NCBI GenBank assembly: GCA_023411445.1
Contig: JAEYOT010000057.1
Location: 1 to 9,079 of the forward strand
From: Pseudomonadota bacterium
GTDB taxonomy: Bacteria > Myxococcota_A > Polyangia > Polyangiales > Polyangiaceae
Direction: 5' to 3'
DNA: 9,079 bases
The notes under the pieces were generated by a model, which had not been told where the DNA came from, searched no databases, and saw only the letters and a program-made list of their open reading frames with translations. The stretch's first letter is position 1. Each line of letters begins with the position of its first letter. Of the stretch, positions 6,772 through 9,079 are shown piece after piece. The translations under genes and the position numbers were made by a program.

Positions 6772-7851
6772 TTAGAGCAGCTTCTTGCCGCCCGCGGTGA
6801 GCTCCTTGAGCCGAGCCTCCACCAGCGAGACGACCTTGGCCGGTAGCGGCGCGTAGTCGAGCGACTCCGCGAACTTCTGGCCGTCGTGGAGCGCCCACCA
6901 CAAATACTTGGCGATGGCTTCGCCTTTGACCTGATCCTTGGCGTCAGCGTAGACGAGCACGTAAGTGTAGCCGGCGATGGGGTAGGCGTTTTCGCCCGCC
7001 GAGTTCACCAGCGAGACGTACAGCTCAGGCGGCATCTCCACGCCCTCCGCGGCCGCGGACATGGCCGCCGTCGTGGGCGCCACGAACTGGCCGAGCTGAT
7101 TCTTCAGCTCCGCCATCGGCAGCTTGTTCTGCGTGGCGTAAGCGCGCTCGATGTAGCCGATGGCGTGCGGGGTCATCTTGAGCTGACCGGTCACGCCTTC
7201 GTTGCCCTTGGCGCCGAGCCCGATCGGCCATTTGACGCTCTTGCCCACGCCCACCTTGCTCTTCCACTCAGGGCTGACGGCTGCGAGGTAGTCCGTGAAC
7301 ACGTTGGTCGTACCGCTGCCGTCCGTGCGGTACACCACCGCGATGTCCTTGTCTGGCAGCGCGGCGCCCGCGTTGTCGGCCGCGATGCGCGCGTCGTTCC
7401 ACTTCTTGATCTTGCCCAGGTAGATATCGGCGAGCACGTCCGGTGCCAGCTTCAGCGCCTCTTTCACGCCCGGCAGGTTGTAGGAAAGCACTACCGCGCC
7501 GATCGTGGTCGGGATGTGATACAGCTTGCCCGGGGCCTGCCCGGACTCGTCGGCCTTCATCGGCGCGTCGGTGGCACCGAAGTCCACCGTACCGGCGACG
7601 ATCTGCCGAATGCCACCGCCAGACCCAATCGACTGGTAGTTGATCTTGATGTTGGGGAACGCCTTGTTGTACTCGGCTGTCCACTTCGAATAGAGCGGGT
7701 ACGGGAAGGTCGCTCCCGCGCCGTTCAAGCTGACAGCGCCGGCCTGGCTCGGCACCGGAGCCGGCGAGCCTGAGCCGCCCTTCCCGGGCTTGCCACAGGC
7801 GAGCGCGAAGCCGGCGGTCAGGACCAGCAGCCTTCGTCGTCCGAAAAACAT
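6772..7851 (-). CDS. pstS: Phosphate-binding periplasmic lipoprotein PstS
   Basis: Encodes a 359-residue solute-binding protein that captures phosphate in the periplasm and hands it to PstCA. The N-terminus has a positive stretch (RRR, 5-7), a short hydrophobic core and a lipobox-like ALAC with C19, so it is probably a lipoprotein. The RRRLL run could also suit the Tat route, less certainly. A Gly/Pro/Ser linker (20-39) precedes the binding domain. PstS motifs are GAGATFPYPLYSKW (44-57), GSGGGIRQI (76-84), DFGATDAPM (90-98, with the phosphate-binding Asp at 95) and RTDGSGTT (175-182, phosphate-binding Arg, Ser, Gly and Thr), then AYPIAGYTYV (289-298). The ATG at 7851 has AGGAAG just upstream. 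A Pho-box-like site lies 56 bases before it, so PhoB-driven expression under phosphate starvation is expected. This is the first gene of the pst operon. Confidence 0.97.
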   Translation of the reverse strand: MFFGRRRLLVLTAGFALACGKPGKGGSGSPAPVPSQAGAVSLNGAGATFPYPLYSKWTAEYNKAFPNIKINYQSIGSGGGIRQIVAGTVDFGATDAPMKADESGQAPGKLYHIPTTIGAVVLSYNLPGVKEALKLAPDVLADIYLGKIKKWNDARIAADNAGAALPDKDIAVVYRTDGSGTTNVFTDYLAAVSPEWKSKVGVGKSVKWPIGLGAKGNEGVTGQLKMTPHAIGYIERAYATQNKLPMAELKNQLGQFVAPTTAAMSAAAEGVEMPPELYVSLVNSAGENAYPIAGYTYVLVYADAKDQVKGEAIAKYLWWALHDGQKFAESLDYAPLPAKVVSLVEARLKELTAGGKKLL

Positions 7852-7907
7852 CGCGCTCTTCCTAACGGATGCCGCGCGAAACGGGGCGGCGAGGTCGCAA
7901 CAGCTTC

Positions 7908-7925
7908 GTGACGTTTCGGTGACAG
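7908..7925 (-). promoter_or_regulatory. Pho box upstream of pstS
   Basis: The minus strand reads CTGTCACCGAAACGTCAC, matching 13 of 18 positions of the E. coli Pho-box consensus CTGTCATAWAWCTGTCAY. The two GTCAC half-sites are exactly 11 bp apart, and a degenerate third (GTTGC) follows in step. Orientation and position (56 bases before the pstS ATG, 16 bases after the porin stop) suit a PhoB-activated promoter. I do not see a clear TATAAT-like -10 downstream, which is common for activator-dependent promoters. Confidence 0.65.
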
Positions 7926-7941
7926 GCCGCCGGGCGCGCGC

Positions 7942-9079
7942 TCAAAACGCGAGCTGCGCGGCCAAAATCAGCTCGAGCCGGGTCGGCGCGGCGGCCGCTT
8001 CCGGATCGAACAAGCTGCCGGCGAGCTGGAGCTTGGCGTCGTGCTGCTTGAAGTAATAGTTCACGCCAAGCTCGTACGTGTTCGTCTCGTCTAGCGCGTC
8101 CTCCGGCGTCGCGGGCCCGTCGCGATCCTCCCCGATCTCGGGGTCGAGCGAGCCGAAGCGAAGGACGGGCTGCAGCTTGTCGAAGAAGGTGTAGCCGATC
8201 AGCACGTAGATGCCGTGGCCTTGAACACGCGCTTCGTCGTCGGCCGGCTTGTCCCAGCCGCGGATGTACTCGGCCTGGAGCAGCGCGTCGCCAAGCTCCG
8301 CCTTCAGGTCGGCTTCGACGCGATCTTTGGTGCCCCGCAAATGGCGTTCACCGAGCGCGGTGTAACCCACCGCCGCCACCGTCACGCCTGCCAGCGGGTA
8401 CAGCTCCAAGCGCAGCGCGAGATCTTTCTGGTCGTTCGAGTCCAGCCGGTTTTGGCCTTCGCCATTGAGCAGCGCCACGGTGTAGCCAAAGCGCTCGAGC
8501 TTCTTCTCGGCCTTGATGCCCAGATCTCGTCGATCGCCGTAGTAGCGAGAGACCAGCGCGCGCTCCGGAAAGTACAGCTTGGCGGCGCTGCCGACGCCTT
8601 CGAGGCTGACCGGGATCTTGAACTGACCGAGCGAGACGTCGACGTAGTCGCTCAGGTAGGTCACCACGAGATCCTGCAGCACCGAGCTCGAGCCGTTCGG
8701 CGGAGGTTGCAGCGTCTCCACGGTACCGATTTCGCTACCGTCCGGGTCCTCCACGCTCGACGTCTGGCGCCGGAAATCCAGGAGCCGCGCGGGATCCAAC
8801 ATCACCTGGTAGGCGAAGGTCTCGGGGACGATCTCGCCCTTCACGCGCAGCTCCGCGCGCCGAGCCCGCAGCGTGCTCTGCCACTCGTCGTCGGGATTTG
8901 CGTCCGAGCGCTGCACGACGGCCCACGCCTGCAGGTTGAGACCAGGCTGAAAGAAGCCCGTCTTGGCGACCTTGAGCTTGTCTGCGGGCTCGGGCTCTGG
9001 CGCAGGCAGGGCCGACGCTGGCGACGCTGCGTCGGGTCCAGATGCCGGCGTTTGAGCGAGGAGCGGCGCCGTCCACAGC
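7942..9079 (-). CDS. Phosphate-selective porin OprO/OprP-like, partial (5' end outside window)
   Basis: Encodes an outer-membrane beta-barrel porin of the phosphate-selective OprO/OprP family (PF07396 type), missing its start beyond the right edge. The frame is open to the edge. Its first visible residues, LWTAPLLAQTPASG, look like the end of a signal peptide with cleavage near LLA/Q, so probably only about 15-25 residues are lost. An acidic/Pro-Ala linker follows, then the barrel. Typical stretches are FFQPGLNLQAWAVVQRSD, RARRAELRVKGEI, LGQFKIPVSLEGVGSAAKLY with FPERALVSRYYGDRRDLGI, and ELGVNYYFKQHDAKLQLAG. The protein ends in Phe (AAQLAF), the usual barrel-assembly signal. A GTG at 8916 is in frame but would remove the signal peptide and first strand. 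Its place directly before pstS supports a role in phosphate entry, though anion specificity cannot be read from sequence alone. Confidence 0.85.
   Translation of the reverse strand, partial: LWTAPLLAQTPASGPDAASPASALPAPEPEPADKLKVAKTGFFQPGLNLQAWAVVQRSDANPDDEWQSTLRARRAELRVKGEIVPETFAYQVMLDPARLLDFRRQTSSVEDPDGSEIGTVETLQPPPNGSSSVLQDLVVTYLSDYVDVSLGQFKIPVSLEGVGSAAKLYFPERALVSRYYGDRRDLGIKAEKKLERFGYTVALLNGEGQNRLDSNDQKDLALRLELYPLAGVTVAAVGYTALGERHLRGTKDRVEADLKAELGDALLQAEYIRGWDKPADDEARVQGHGIYVLIGYTFFDKLQPVLRFGSLDPEIGEDRDGPATPEDALDETNTYELGVNYYFKQHDAKLQLAGSLFDPEAAAAPTRLELILAAQLAF

Noticed and set aside
6767..6901. Upstream extension of the pstC frame
   Set aside because: It lies inside pstS in another frame and lacks transporter features; the ATG at 6766 gives a normal PstC.
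7871..7890. GCCGC / GCGGC stem in the pstS leader as a terminator or riboswitch
   Set aside because: Only 5 bp with a 10-base loop and no U-run; expected by chance in this GC-rich sequence.
8735..9076. Minus-strand frame overlapping the porin gene
   Set aside because: An Arg/Ala-rich product in a different frame from the porin, whose own frame continues to the edge with a signal-peptide end and linker.
1..9079. Mobile elements, CRISPR arrays, tRNA or rRNA genes, defence or unknown systems
   Set aside because: Reading both strands I saw no transposase or integrase, no regularly spaced repeats, no tRNA-like fold and no unassigned gene; every substantial coding region belongs to a known ion-transport family.

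Overview
All genes in this window lie on the minus strand, so transcription runs right to left. They form a compact phosphate-uptake island: the end of an outer-membrane porin gene (cut by the right edge), the high-affinity phosphate ABC transporter genes pstS-pstC-pstA-pstB with phoU, then a second set made of a DUF47 (PhoU-like) gene, a PiT-type low-affinity phosphate transporter and an MgtE-type Mg2+ channel. The DNA is strongly GC-rich by eye. The gene products (lipoprotein PstS, OprO/OprP-type porin with a C-terminal Phe) indicate a Gram-negative, didermic bacterium. A myxobacterium-like (Myxococcota/Deltaproteobacteria) source is my best guess, but it rests on general protein style and is uncertain.

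Right part (about 9079-3275): the porin gene ends 90 bases before pstS. In that gap, in the correct orientation for pstS, is an 18-bp Pho-box-like site with two GTCAC half-sites exactly 11 bp apart. pstS, pstC, pstA, pstB and phoU are then packed with 5-base, 4-base-overlap (GTGA), 4-base-overlap (ATGA) and 1-base-overlap (TGATG) junctions, so they are almost certainly one translationally coupled operon. The 3' end of pstB holds a patch of AT-rich, atypical codons that spells a good sigma70-like promoter (TTTACT, 17 bp, TATAAT) pointing at phoU.

Left part (3274-1): a 140-bp gap with a cluster of GTCA half-sites separates phoU from the DUF47-pit-mgtE set. The cluster includes a second Pho-box-like pair, but it is oriented away from the DUF47 gene. 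DUF47 and pit are 14 bases apart. pit and mgtE are separated by 61 bases containing a GC-only 7-bp hairpin. The last 86 bases at the left edge are downstream of mgtE and show no gene.

Working together, the porin would admit phosphate through the outer membrane, PstS would capture it and PstCAB pump it in under phosphate starvation, with PhoU signalling sufficiency. PiT, partnered by DUF47, would serve when phosphate is plentiful. PiT carriers move metal-phosphate, so the adjacent Mg2+ channel suggests joint handling of Mg2+ and phosphate. The protein families are all well known. What merits a second look is the regulation (the two Pho-box-like sites and the promoter inside pstB), the mgtE linkage and the extended N-terminus of PstB. 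I found no mobile element, RNA gene, CRISPR array or wholly unknown gene.
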